Shown: piece after piece, positions 14,955-24,313 of the stretch | Layout: the number at the start of each line of letters is the position of its first letter | Numbering within the stretch: the first letter of the stretch is position 1 | Origin: Achromobacter xylosoxidans | GTDB taxonomy: Bacteria; Pseudomonadota; Gammaproteobacteria; Burkholderiales; Burkholderiaceae_B | NCBI RefSeq assembly: GCF_002192695.1 | Contig: NZ_MTLG01000104.1 | Span: 1 to 64,000 of the forward strand | Reading direction: 5' to 3' | Length of the DNA: 64,000 bases | The notes under the pieces: model-generated | Told to the model about the DNA's origin: nothing | What the model saw: the letters and a program-made list of their open reading frames with translations, nothing else | Databases searched by the model: none | Program-made: the position numbers and the translations under genes

Positions 14955-15650
14955 CTAGATGTGCACCAGTTGCTTGAGCGAATCCAGCTTCAGGATGCAT
15001 AGCTCGCCGCGCCGGTCCGATATATAGCCCTGGCGCCGCCATTTGGCGAAGATCCTGCTCAGCGTTTCGGCGCGCATGCCCAGCTTGACCGCGATCTGCG
15101 AATGGCTCAGCGGCAGCACCACGGGCTGGCTGCCCTGCGGCTTGCCCGCGCGCAGGATGTATTCGGCCAGGCGCTCCTCGGCCGAACTCGACGTCAGCCA
15201 ATCGATCTGGTCCGTGTGATGGCGTATCAGGTTGGCGCCATGCGCCATGACGCGGCAGGCGAAGCGCGCATCGTTCAGGCAGAGCTGGCGGAACGCCTCG
15301 CCATTGAGCAGGCAGCCGTTGCCGTCGGTGCGCGCACGCACGCCATGCAGGTGACGCGGCGCGGACTCGAACAGCGTGGACACGGACAGCCAGCCGCCCG
15401 GGCCGACATGGCCGAATACCTTGTCGTCGCCATCCACGGTGTAGCGCAAGCCCTGCAGCGATCCGGCGCAAACCAGCAGGCAGGAGGAGGCCGTCTGGCC
15501 TTCCGAGAAAATCGTGTCCCCCGCGTCGAACTCCAGCCAGCGGCTGCGGCCCGCCAGGGCGAGCAGGGCGGCATCGTCCACGCCATCGAACCAGGGATGC
15601 TGGCGCAGCGCCGCGATCAAGGGCGCGGATCGTGAATTGACAATAGTCAT
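14955..15650 (-). CDS. Crp/Fnr family transcription regulator
   Basis: This is a 231-residue regulator with a cyclic-nucleotide-type sensor domain (DAGDTIFSEGQ, VGPGGWLSVSTLF) and a C-terminal winged helix (LSHSQIAVKLGMRAETLSRIFAKW). The N-terminal CxxC-type iron-sulfur cysteines of true FNR are absent, so oxygen sensing by a cluster is unlikely. Cysteines are scattered in the sensor domain. It starts 30 bp from the Fur-like element of the divergent uptake cluster and is convergent with the NlpD-like gene. Its ligand and targets are unknown. Confidence 0.88.
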   Translation of the reverse strand: MTIVNSRSAPLIAALRQHPWFDGVDDAALLALAGRSRWLEFDAGDTIFSEGQTASSCLLVCAGSLQGLRYTVDGDDKVFGHVGPGGWLSVSTLFESAPRHLHGVRARTDGNGCLLNGEAFRQLCLNDARFACRVMAHGANLIRHHTDQIDWLTSSSAEERLAEYILRAGKPQGSQPVVLPLSHSQIAVKLGMRAETLSRIFAKWRRQGYISDRRGELCILKLDSLKQLVHI

Positions 15651-15679
15651 TTGGTCTGGGGGCTCGGGACTCTAGAATT

Positions 15680-15708
15680 AATGCGATTGATTCTTATTTG
15701 TGATCGTA
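15680..15708 (+). promoter_or_regulatory. Fur-like box and promoter element before the uptake cluster
   Basis: The segment starting AATGCGATTGATTCTTATTT resembles a Fur box. It shares 28-29 bp, with only a few differences, with the element at 36445-36474 before the heme sigma factor. It lies between the divergent Fnr-like gene and the substrate-binding protein. Iron control of the cluster is inferred from this match. Confidence 0.65.
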
Positions 15709-15762
15709 CCACTGTGCAGGCCGCCGTCCATGGCAGGCCTTTGCCGGGTAACCCGCTCCCAC

Positions 15763-16833
15763 ATGACCATCTCAGCACACTTCCGCACCGCCTTGGCGGC
15801 AGGGGTTCTCTTGTCGTCCGCCGCGAGTGCGGCGCCCATCGTGTTCCAGGACATGCTGGGCAATCCCGTGAGCCTGTCCGCGCCATCCCAACGGGCAGTG
15901 ACCCTGCCCATGCCGGCCGGATCGCTGCTCATCTCGCTGGACGGGGGCGCCGAGCATCTGGCCGGCATGCATCCCAGCGCCTACGGGTTGATGAAGGATG
16001 GGCTGCTGGCGCGGATCTTTCCGGCCACGGCCCAGGTACGCACCGACATCACCCGGTCCGGTTTCGTGCCCAATGTGGAAACGCTGCTGCAGATCCAGCC
16101 CGACCTGGTGTGGCAGTGGGGGCACATGGGCGACGATCTGATCGCGCCCCTGCGCAATGCAGGCCTGCCGACCGCGGCGCTGGTGTATGGCACCGAAGAC
16201 CGCACCCGCGAATGGATACGCCTGATGGGCCTGTCGCTGGGACAGGAGGCTCGCGCGCAGTCCCAGTTGCTCTGGCGGGATCAGGTGCGCGCGGGCATCC
16301 GCGCCATCACCGATGGCATCTCAACCGCCAAGCGGCCGGGGGTGCTGTACCTGTCGCGTTATGCGCCGCAGCTGCGCGCGGCTGGCGGCAACACCAGCTT
16401 CGAGGACGACATCACCCTGGCGGGCGGGCGCAACGTTTCGGCATCCATCGCCAGCGGCCAGACCGTGAACATCGAGCAGATCATGGCCTGGGCGCCTGAC
16501 GTGATCCTGCTGAACAACTTTGAGCCGGGGTTGACGCCCGAAACCCTGTATGGCGACCCACTGTTTGCCGACATCCCCGCTGTGCGCGATCGCCGCGTCT
16601 ACAAGGTGCCGATGGGCGGCTATCTGTGGGATCCCCCCAGCCAGGAATCGCCCTTGTACTGGCAGTGGCTGAGCATGTTGCTGCACCCGGAAAAATTCTC
16701 CTGGCCCTTGCGCGACAACATCGCGCGCGCCTACGGCGAACTCTATGGATATAAGCCCGCCGCCAGCGAGATCGACACGGTGCTGCGCCTGAAAATGAAC
16801 GAGGGGGCCATGGGCTATGAACGCTTCCGTTGA
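15763..16833 (+). CDS. FecB/BtuF-type periplasmic metal-chelate binding protein
   Basis: This is a 356-residue exported protein (MTISAHFRTALAAGVLLSSAASA signal) of the class III (FecB/FepB/BtuF) binding-protein family. Landmarks are RAVTLPMPAGSLLISL, VETLLQIQPDLVWQWG and IMAWAPDVILLNN. The start at 15763 is chosen for the signal peptide; ATG 15730 is possible and neither has a strong ribosome site. It is followed, with overlap, by a FecCD permease and an ATPase, so it is the periplasmic component of a siderophore, heme or cobalamin-type importer. The substrate cannot be told from sequence alone. Confidence 0.85.
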   Translation: MTISAHFRTALAAGVLLSSAASAAPIVFQDMLGNPVSLSAPSQRAVTLPMPAGSLLISLDGGAEHLAGMHPSAYGLMKDGLLARIFPATAQVRTDITRSGFVPNVETLLQIQPDLVWQWGHMGDDLIAPLRNAGLPTAALVYGTEDRTREWIRLMGLSLGQEARAQSQLLWRDQVRAGIRAITDGISTAKRPGVLYLSRYAPQLRAAGGNTSFEDDITLAGGRNVSASIASGQTVNIEQIMAWAPDVILLNNFEPGLTPETLYGDPLFADIPAVRDRRVYKVPMGGYLWDPPSQESPLYWQWLSMLLHPEKFSWPLRDNIARAYGELYGYKPAASEIDTVLRLKMNEGAMGYERFR

Positions 16834-17902
16834 AACGGCGCGCGCGTCGGCCGCCGGGACTCGCGCGCGTCCAGGGCTGTGGGCGTGGCCGTGGTTATTG
16901 ATGGCGCTGGCGTTGCCCGTGTCCGTGTTGGCGGCGCTATGCGTCGGCCGCTACCCCCTGGCGTTGTCGCAGGTGTCCAGCGTGCTGGCCGGGCTCGCAT
17001 TGCCGGACGGCCTCGCGAACTGGCTGCCGTCGGTCGGCGCCACGGAGCACCGCGTCGTCATGCAGGTGCGGCTGCCGCGCGTGCTGTTGGCGGTGCTGGC
17101 CGGATCCAGCCTGGCGATGTGCGGCGCGGCACTGCAAGGTGCTTTCCGCAATCCGCTGGTCGGGCCGCAGATCCTGGGCATTTCCTCGGGCGCGGCGTTT
17201 GGCGGCTGCGCGGCGATCCTGTTGTTCTCATCGCTGTGGGCAACGCTGGGCCTGGCGTTTGCCGGAGGCCTGTTGGCGGTGGCCGTGGTCTACCTGCTGG
17301 GCCGTGCCAACGGCCGCACGACCATCCTGATGCTGGTGCTGGCCGGTGTGGTGACCAGCGCCTTCTTTTCCGCGCTGATCTCGCTGACCACGTATTTCGC
17401 GGATCCGAATGACAGCCTGCCGGCCATTGTGTTCTGGCTGATGGGCAGCTTCGCCACCGCAACCTACGTCAAGCTGGCGGCTGCCGTGCCGCCCATCGTG
17501 GCCGGCATGGCGCTGCTGGTCGCGCTGCGTTTCCGCATCAACGTTCTGTCCTTGGGCGACGAGCAGGCCAGCGCCATGGGCATCGCCGTGGAGCCCTTGC
17601 GTTGGCTGCTGCTGGGCTGCGCCACGCTGGTGGTGTCGGCCAGCGTGGCCGTATCCGGCACGGTGGGCTGGGTGGGACTGGTGGTGCCGCACATCGCGCG
17701 CATGCTGGTCGGTCCGGACCACCGGGTGCTGCTGCCCGCCAGCGCCCTGATCGGCGGCACCTACATGGTGTGGGTGGATACCGTGGCCCGCAGCGCCACC
17801 AGTGCGGAGATTCCGCTGGGCGTGATCACCGCGCTCATCGGCGCGCCGCTGTTCGCATGGCTGTTGCGCCGCGCCCAGAGCCGGGGAGTGCAACATGCTT
17901 GA
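16817..17902 (+). CDS. FecCD-type ABC transporter permease
   Basis: This is a 361-residue inner-membrane protein with about ten helices and the FecCD landmarks: VRLPRVLLAVLAGSSLAMCGAALQGAFRNPLVGPQILGISSG in spirit (family core at residues 75-115), then SGTVGWVGLVVPHIARMLVGPDHR and AEIPLGVITALIGAPLFAWLL. It imports iron-chelate-type substrates together with the proteins encoded on either side. It overlaps the binding-protein gene by 17 bp and the ATPase gene by 8 bp, so translation is probably coupled. Confidence 0.93.
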   Translation: MNASVETARASAAGTRARPGLWAWPWLLMALALPVSVLAALCVGRYPLALSQVSSVLAGLALPDGLANWLPSVGATEHRVVMQVRLPRVLLAVLAGSSLAMCGAALQGAFRNPLVGPQILGISSGAAFGGCAAILLFSSLWATLGLAFAGGLLAVAVVYLLGRANGRTTILMLVLAGVVTSAFFSALISLTTYFADPNDSLPAIVFWLMGSFATATYVKLAAAVPPIVAGMALLVALRFRINVLSLGDEQASAMGIAVEPLRWLLLGCATLVVSASVAVSGTVGWVGLVVPHIARMLVGPDHRVLLPASALIGGTYMVWVDTVARSATSAEIPLGVITALIGAPLFAWLLRRAQSRGVQHA

Positions 17903-18632
17903 GCTTGCGCAATTGTCCGTGCAGGCCGGCGGCCGGCGCCTGCTGAGCGACCTGTCGTTGAGTTTGTCCGCCGGCCAGATCCTCGCCGTTCTGGGTCCCA
18001 ACGGGCGCGGCAAGACCACGCTGCTGCGCACGATATTGGGGCTGAATCCTCCCGCCGCGGGCGCCGTGCGCCTGCAAGGCCACGCCGCCTATGTCCCGCA
18101 GCGCAGCGACACGCTCTACGCCTATGACGTGCTGACCATGGTCAGCATGGGGCGCGCGCGGCATCTGCGCTGGTACGCGGCGCCCGGCGCCCGTGACTGG
18201 AACATCGCCCGTGACTGCCTGGGGCAGGTCGGCCTGGCGCATCTGGCGGACCGCCCGTTCCACGCGTTGAGCGGGGGCGAGCAACAACTGGCCTGCATCG
18301 CGCGCGCCTTGGCCAGCGCCAGCCCCATCATCATCCTGGACGAGCCCGCGGCGGCCCTGGACCTGCGCAACCAGGACGTGGTGCTGTCGCTGCTGCGCCG
18401 GCTGGCGCGGGAACAGGGACTGGCGGTGGTTTTCACCACACACCAGCCGCAGCATGCGCAGCACATCGCCGATCAGACCCTGCTCATGCATGCCGGCGCT
18501 TGCGAAACCGGTCCCACCGCCAGCATGTGCGTGGACGACCGCCTGAGTCGCCTATACGGCCTGCCGGTGCGCGTAGCCACGCTGCGCGGCGAGTCCGGCG
18601 ACATCCTCGGCGTAATCCCCGTCTTCCGTTGA
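17895..18632 (+). CDS. FecE-type ABC transporter ATPase
   Basis: This is a 245-residue ABC ATPase. Walker A is GPNGRGKTT (Arg in place of the usual Ala), the signature is LSGGEQQLACIARAL, Walker B is IIILDEPAAALD and the switch His is in FTTHQPQHA. It resembles the ATPases of iron-siderophore and cobalamin importers. It overlaps the permease gene and is followed 3 bp later by the first of two unrecognised genes. Confidence 0.92.
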   Translation: MLELAQLSVQAGGRRLLSDLSLSLSAGQILAVLGPNGRGKTTLLRTILGLNPPAAGAVRLQGHAAYVPQRSDTLYAYDVLTMVSMGRARHLRWYAAPGARDWNIARDCLGQVGLAHLADRPFHALSGGEQQLACIARALASASPIIILDEPAAALDLRNQDVVLSLLRRLAREQGLAVVFTTHQPQHAQHIADQTLLMHAGACETGPTASMCVDDRLSRLYGLPVRVATLRGESGDILGVIPVFR

Positions 18633-18635
18633 ATC

Positions 18636-19241
18636 ATGAAAAACACGATTGCCTACCTGAACAACTGGAGCGGCGACGGTCCTGCCGCACTGACTGGCGG
18701 CGCCGCGCCGTGCGCTGCCAGCGTGCCGCTGTATCAACTGCATGAGCGCGATCTTTCCAGATTCCGAGCGTTGCTGGTCCCCGCGCACGCGGACCAGCGC
18801 TATCTGTTGCAGCAGGGCGCGCTACTGGAAGCCTATCTGGAATCGGGCGGCACAATGGTCTTCAACGGCCATGTTGCCTATCCCTTCCTGCGCTGGCTCG
18901 CACCGTTCGTGCCGGGATCCGGCGCAGGCATCGCCGGCCTGCGGGTGCATCGCGCCGCGCCTCATCCGCTCTTTGACGGCGTGGATCCCGAACACCTGAC
19001 GTTCCGCCGCGGCGTGGCGGGTTTTTATGCCCGCGGCAGCAATCCCGCGCCGGCCGGCGCGTTGGTCCTCAACACGCTGGGACCTGATGCCCAGGCCATC
19101 GACTGGGTCCTGGCCCTGCCGGGTGGCGGGAGGCTGCTGGTGCATTCCGGCAATGACCTGTGGATGTATGCCGGCAGCGCCGACAGCGCGGGCCGCATTG
19201 TCCCGCAACTGTTCGCCTGGCTGCAGGGAGACGCGGCATGA
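18636..19241 (+). CDS. Unrecognised Rossmann/ThuA-like protein, paralogue A of a pair
   Basis: This is a 201-residue soluble protein with no signal peptide. I do not recognise the family with certainty. The fold pattern looks like the ThuA or class-I glutamine-amidotransferase-like group: FRALLVPAHADQRYL, then EAYLESGGTMVFNGH, then GGRLLVHSGNDLWMY. No Cys-His-Glu triad is evident. It is clearly paralogous to the next gene: strand-loop segments align throughout (RALLVPA/DALIVSC; APHPLFDG/PEHPLFRY; GRLLVHSGND/GRLIVTSLDP). It sits between the importer ATPase and a TonB receptor gene, so it may process or sense the imported compound in the cytoplasm. Confidence 0.7.
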   Translation: MKNTIAYLNNWSGDGPAALTGGAAPCAASVPLYQLHERDLSRFRALLVPAHADQRYLLQQGALLEAYLESGGTMVFNGHVAYPFLRWLAPFVPGSGAGIAGLRVHRAAPHPLFDGVDPEHLTFRRGVAGFYARGSNPAPAGALVLNTLGPDAQAIDWVLALPGGGRLLVHSGNDLWMYAGSADSAGRIVPQLFAWLQGDAA

Positions 19242-19888
19242 CCGCAGGACGCACCCCCGTGATCGCGGCGCTGGACGCCGGCACCTATTACCACCATCGC
19301 ACGTTCCGCACGCCGGAGCTGATGCCGCATATCGACCGGACGATATACATCCGCGACCTGAGCGCAGCCGCGCTGCGGGACTGCGATGCGCTGATCGTGT
19401 CCTGCCGCAGCAATCCGGATCTGCTGACGCCGCACCGGGAACTCTGGCGCCGCTTCCTGGCTGCGGGCAAGACCCTGGTCGCCATGGGCGAAACGCATTC
19501 CGAACGCTGGCTGGACGGCGTGCGCTGGACCCCGTCCGAAGTGAACTTCTGGTGGTGGAAGGAGCCGGGCGCCGACTCCGGCCTGCGCCTTGCGGCGCCC
19601 GAGCATCCGCTGTTCCGCTATCTGACGCTGGCCGACGCCACCTGGCATCAGCATGGCTCCTTCGAGCCGCCGCCGGGCGCGCTGTCCCTGATCGACAAGG
19701 CCGGCGCGGGATCGGTGCTGTACGAAGACCGGCGCAGCACGCCGGGCCGCCTGATCGTGACCTCGCTGGACCCGATGTATCACCACGGCAGCTATTTCAT
19801 GCCGGCGTCCAGCCGTTTCCTGCGCGGATTCCTGCCTTGGCTGAGGGATTCCACGCCTGCCGCCGATCAGGACATGGCTTCCGCCTGA
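19238..19888 (+). CDS. Unrecognised Rossmann/ThuA-like protein, paralogue B of a pair
   Basis: This is a 216-residue soluble protein whose ATG overlaps the stop of paralogue A (ATGA), with AGGGAG upstream. It has the same core pattern as its partner (CDALIVSCRSNPDLL; FLAAGKTLVAMGETHSERWL; PGRLIVTSLDPMYHHGSYF) plus a Trp-rich insertion (EVNFWWWKEPG) and several His (YYHHRTF, WHQHGSF, YHHGSYF) that A lacks. The pair could form a heterodimer with one active and one degenerate partner. Its function is unknown; the uptake-cluster context is the only clue. Confidence 0.7.
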   Translation: MTAGRTPVIAALDAGTYYHHRTFRTPELMPHIDRTIYIRDLSAAALRDCDALIVSCRSNPDLLTPHRELWRRFLAAGKTLVAMGETHSERWLDGVRWTPSEVNFWWWKEPGADSGLRLAAPEHPLFRYLTLADATWHQHGSFEPPPGALSLIDKAGAGSVLYEDRRSTPGRLIVTSLDPMYHHGSYFMPASSRFLRGFLPWLRDSTPAADQDMASA

Positions 19889-19943
19889 CGCGGCGCGGCT
19901 CTCCGCGCCCATTCCGATTTTGCCCCCTCTCTTGTGTGCATGT

Positions 19944-22103
19944 ATGCAACGCTCCTATCTGTATGTTCCCTTGGTCGGCGCCGGACTGCTGACCGCCGCC
20001 ATGGCCGCGCCCAGCGCCGCCGCCAACATTCCGCAACTGCCGTCGATCCAGGTCACCGCCGAAGACCAGCCCGATGACGGCCGCCTGCGGCCGATGGGGG
20101 CGACACCGCCCGCGGCCTCGATCGACCACACTGTCACGCAGGCGGTCAGCGTGGTCGACAGCCAGGACATCGACCGCCTGAACACGATGAGCACGCTGGA
20201 CCTGCTGGGCCGCGTGCCCAACGCCACCATCAGCCGCAGCGGCGGCATTGCAGGCACGTTGTTCCTGCGCGGGCTGAACACCAACGACATGCGGGTGCCG
20301 ATGTTCATCGATGGCGACCGCTTCCGCGGCCGCAATACGCTGCAGTTCATGCTCATCAGCCCGACCGAGATCGAACAGGTCGAAGTGGTGCGCGGGCCGA
20401 ATTCCTCGCGCTTCGGCAGCGACGGCCTGGGCGGGCTGGTCAATTTCGTGACCAAGCGGGCGCATGGCAACCTGAGCCAGCCCTTCGGCCTGAACGGCGG
20501 CGAAGCTTCGGTCACGTACAACACCAACGGCGACGGCGTGCAGAGCAACGTGGCGCTGGAAGGCGCGGGCGATGGCTTCGACCTGCGCGTCTACGCCACC
20601 GGGCGCCGTGCCAGCAATTACGACAGCGCGGCGGGCGAAGTGCCGAACAGCGACTTCCGCGGCGCGGGCGGGGGCATCGTGCTGGGCTACATGCCTGATG
20701 CGCGCCAGCGCATCGAGGCCAGCGCGCGCGTGGCCTATGTCAAGGACGGCGCGGCCGGCACCGTGCCTCCCTACCCATTGAGCTACAGCCGCCGCGATCC
20801 GCTCAAGGTCAAGCAGGGCAGGCTGGCCTACAGCGGCGAGTTCGACGGCGCCATCAGCGCGCTCAAGGCCAGCGTCTATGTGAACGAGTTCGGCACCGTC
20901 ATGGCTACGCACAACCAGACCAATCCGGCGCGCGTGGTCGACGCGCGCAACAACGTGATCGGTCCCGTCGTGTGGGGCGGCAGCGTGGCCGCGACGGTGC
21001 CTTGGGCCGACACCAACACGACCTTTGGCCTGGACTTCATGCATGAGCGCCGTCCGGGATCGGAATCGCGCAGCGATATCACGGTGCGGCGTCCGAACGG
21101 AACCACCACGACCACCAGCACGCCCTACGTCAAGACCGGGCCGGACCAGTACCAGACCAACGTCGGCGCGTTCCTGACCACGGAATGGAAACCCGCTGCC
21201 AAATGGACCGTTACCGCTGGCGGCCGCTTCGACTGGTTCAAGTCCGACGTGGGCTTGGAACCCTTGCCCTCGCCCAATCTGCTGCCGGCCTTCCGCGCGG
21301 CCCAGAACACGACAGAAACCGCCACCACCGGCAGCCTGGGGCTGTCCTATCGCGCCACCGAAGTGGTCGAACTGCTGGGCAGCGTGGGCAGTTCGTTCCG
21401 CATGCCGTGGACCTCGGAAATGTTCAGCAGCGGCTATACCGGAACCAGCTACACCATTCCCAATCCGGGCTTGAAGCCGGAACGCGGCGTCACCGTGGAA
21501 GCCGGCACCCGGCTGCACTTCGAGCAGGCCACGGTCGGCCTGACCGCGTTCCGCAGCAACTACAGCGACTTCCTGGAGAACGTCACCACCACCTATGAAG
21601 GCCTGCCCGCCACGCAGCGCCGCAACGTGGGCAAGGCTCGGATCCAGGGCCTGGAGCTGGATTGGCGCTGGCAGCTGAGCCGCGAGGTCAACCTGTACGG
21701 CAACGCCAGCTACCTGCACGGCACCAACCGCACGACGGACACGCCGCTGCAATCGATCGCGCCCTTCAGCGGCCTGGTCGGCCTGCAATACATGAGCCCC
21801 AATGAAGCCTATGCCTTGAGCGGCGAACTGCAATGGGCCAAGGGCCAGAGCCGCTATGCGGAACGCGCGGAGTATCCGGCGGCGGGCTTCGGCGTCGTGA
21901 ATCTCTACGCCCAGTTCCAGCTGGATCGCCTGGGGCTGCCGCAGGCTGGCAATACCCAGGTCGTGCTGGGCGTGAACAACCTGTTCGACCGCGCCTACCG
22001 CACGGCGGCGACCGCATCCAACGTGGCCTACGCCATGACCGATCTGAATCCGCTGCTGGAACCCGGCCGCAGTTTCAGCCTGACGCTGCGCACGCGCTTC
22101 TGA
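19944..22103 (+). CDS. TonB-dependent outer-membrane receptor of the uptake cluster
   Basis: This is a 719-residue receptor. The ATG at 19944 gives a signal peptide (MQRSYLYVPLVGAGLLTAAMA). The plug includes STLDLLGRVPNATISRSGG, a LFLRGLNTNDMRVPMFIDGD segment and IEQVEVVRGPNSSRFGSDGLGG. The barrel contains FRMPWTSEMF and, 20 residues on, IPNPGLKPERG; this FRxP...NPxLxPE pattern is shared with heme and hemoprotein receptors, and it ends in TLRTRF. It would deliver the substrate to the binding protein encoded upstream. Heme, a hemoprotein or a siderophore are all possible. Confidence 0.88.
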   Translation: MQRSYLYVPLVGAGLLTAAMAAPSAAANIPQLPSIQVTAEDQPDDGRLRPMGATPPAASIDHTVTQAVSVVDSQDIDRLNTMSTLDLLGRVPNATISRSGGIAGTLFLRGLNTNDMRVPMFIDGDRFRGRNTLQFMLISPTEIEQVEVVRGPNSSRFGSDGLGGLVNFVTKRAHGNLSQPFGLNGGEASVTYNTNGDGVQSNVALEGAGDGFDLRVYATGRRASNYDSAAGEVPNSDFRGAGGGIVLGYMPDARQRIEASARVAYVKDGAAGTVPPYPLSYSRRDPLKVKQGRLAYSGEFDGAISALKASVYVNEFGTVMATHNQTNPARVVDARNNVIGPVVWGGSVAATVPWADTNTTFGLDFMHERRPGSESRSDITVRRPNGTTTTTSTPYVKTGPDQYQTNVGAFLTTEWKPAAKWTVTAGGRFDWFKSDVGLEPLPSPNLLPAFRAAQNTTETATTGSLGLSYRATEVVELLGSVGSSFRMPWTSEMFSSGYTGTSYTIPNPGLKPERGVTVEAGTRLHFEQATVGLTAFRSNYSDFLENVTTTYEGLPATQRRNVGKARIQGLELDWRWQLSREVNLYGNASYLHGTNRTTDTPLQSIAPFSGLVGLQYMSPNEAYALSGELQWAKGQSRYAERAEYPAAGFGVVNLYAQFQLDRLGLPQAGNTQVVLGVNNLFDRAYRTAATASNVAYAMTDLNPLLEPGRSFSLTLRTRF

Positions 22104-22215
22104 ATCCGCCTGTCCATCCGGACGCGCCCCGGTGCGTCCTTCAACCCTGACCTACCCTGCGCCAGCGGGCCGCCACGGTGGCGCCCCGCGACCACGCATG
22201 ACACGGAGACATTCC

Positions 22216-22755
22216 ATGACTACCCCTGAACAACGCGCTTCCTCCTTGATCGTGACGGCCGAGGAAGGGCCGCTGCCCATCTGTTTCGACGCGGTCCAGG
22301 CCTATCATGGCCATGGCGCGCTTGCCATGCTGGCGCTGACCTTCCAGGGCCTGCGCGGCGCGCTGCCGAAGCTGGAGCAGGACGGCTCGCCGGTGCCGCG
22401 CAAGGAGTTGTCCGTCATCAGCGGACACCCCGGTCCGGGCGTGCGCGACGCGTTCGAATTCGTCACGCGCGCCGTCACGCGCGGCTGCTACGCGGTGGAC
22501 TTGACGCTGCCCGAAGCGCGCTACAGCCGCGGCGCGGACAAGTCGTACAGCTTTCATCTGCGTCGCGGCGCGCGCAGCGTCCAGGGCGTGTTGCGCCCGG
22601 GCGTGCTGCCGCCGGAGTTCTTTGACCTGCTGGGAAATCCCGCGCCGGACGCCCAGCGCGTTCATGCCGAACTGCGGCGCGACATTGCCGCGCGGGTCAT
22701 TGCTGCCGAGCCTGCAACGCTGTTCGACTTTCGGGTAACGGACGGTCAGGGCTGA
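22216..22755 (+). CDS. FmdE-domain-like protein
   Basis: This is a 179-residue soluble protein with GGAG before its ATG. The segments AYHGHGALAMLALTFQGLRG and SVISGHPGPGVRDAFEFVTRA match the pattern of the FmdE N-terminal domain (HGH...G and GHPGPG), first named from formylmethanofuran dehydrogenase operons. The C-terminal zinc-ribbon cysteines of longer FmdE proteins are missing; only two cysteines are present. From memory, FmdE-like genes often sit by FecBCD-type importers in anaerobes. Here it follows the receptor by 112 bp and is likely part of the same cluster. A metal or cofactor-handling role is inference. Confidence 0.65.
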   Translation: MTTPEQRASSLIVTAEEGPLPICFDAVQAYHGHGALAMLALTFQGLRGALPKLEQDGSPVPRKELSVISGHPGPGVRDAFEFVTRAVTRGCYAVDLTLPEARYSRGADKSYSFHLRRGARSVQGVLRPGVLPPEFFDLLGNPAPDAQRVHAELRRDIAARVIAAEPATLFDFRVTDGQG

Positions 22756-22796
22756 GGCGGCACGGACGGGGGGCGTCCCCACCGGCTCCAGCCGTC

Positions 22797-23548
<752 letters not shown>

Positions 23549-23552
<4 letters not shown>

Positions 23553-24298
23553 CGGTTTTTCTCGTTAAAGACCGCGTGCTGGCCGAAACGCCGTTCCAGG
23601 CGCACCTGCGCGGCGGACAGCACGGAGCTGAACACCAGGTAGATCAGCGCCGCCTCGGTGTACAGGATCAGCGGTTCATAGGTGACGGCGGCGATGCGCT
23701 GCGCGGCCTGGAAGATCTCGGGCACGGTCAGCACCGCCGCCAGCGAGGTGTCCTTGACCAGCGCGATGAAGGAATTGGACAGGGGCGGCACCGCCACCCG
23801 CGCCGCCTGCGGCAGGATGGTCCGGCGCAGCGCCTGTGCGCGCGTCATGCTCAGGGAGTACGCCGCTTCCCACTGGCCCTTGGTGATGGACTCGATGGCG
23901 CCGCGTATCACTTCCGAGTTGTACGCGCCCACGTTGAGGGTGAAGCCGATCAGCGCGGCCGGCAGCGGATCCAGCACGATGCCGACGCTGGGCAGGCCGT
24001 AGAAGATCACGAACAGCTGCACCAGCAGCGGCGTGCCGCGGATCAGCCAGACATAGAAGCGCACCACGGCCACCAGCGGCGCCGGGCCGAACAGCCGGAT
24101 CAGCGCCACCACGAAGGCCAGCGCCAGGCCCAGCGCGAACGACATCAGCGTCAGCGGAACCGTGAACATCAGCCCCGCGTGCAGCAGCGGCCAGAACGAG
24201 TCCAGCATCAGCTGCACCCAGGCAGGCACCGCCAAGTTGCCGAGTTGCGCCAGCAGCCAGTCGGGCAGGACGGATTGCAGCCAGGGGGGTAGCGTCAT
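23549..24298 (-). CDS. Polar amino-acid (cystine-type) ABC transporter permease
   Basis: This is a 249-residue HisM-type inner-membrane permease with about five helices. It has the EAA loop (GAIESITKGQWEAAYSLSMTRAQALRRTILPQAARVAVPP, core at residues 140-180) and VWLIRGTPLLVQLF. It lies 15 bp after the binding-protein gene and overlaps the ATPase gene. Confidence 0.92.
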
Positions 24299-24313
24299 GT
24301 GCGCTCCGCTCGC

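Noticed and set aside
19797-21833. 678-codon open frame on the minus strand
   Set aside because: It is the shadow of the TonB receptor at 19944-22103.
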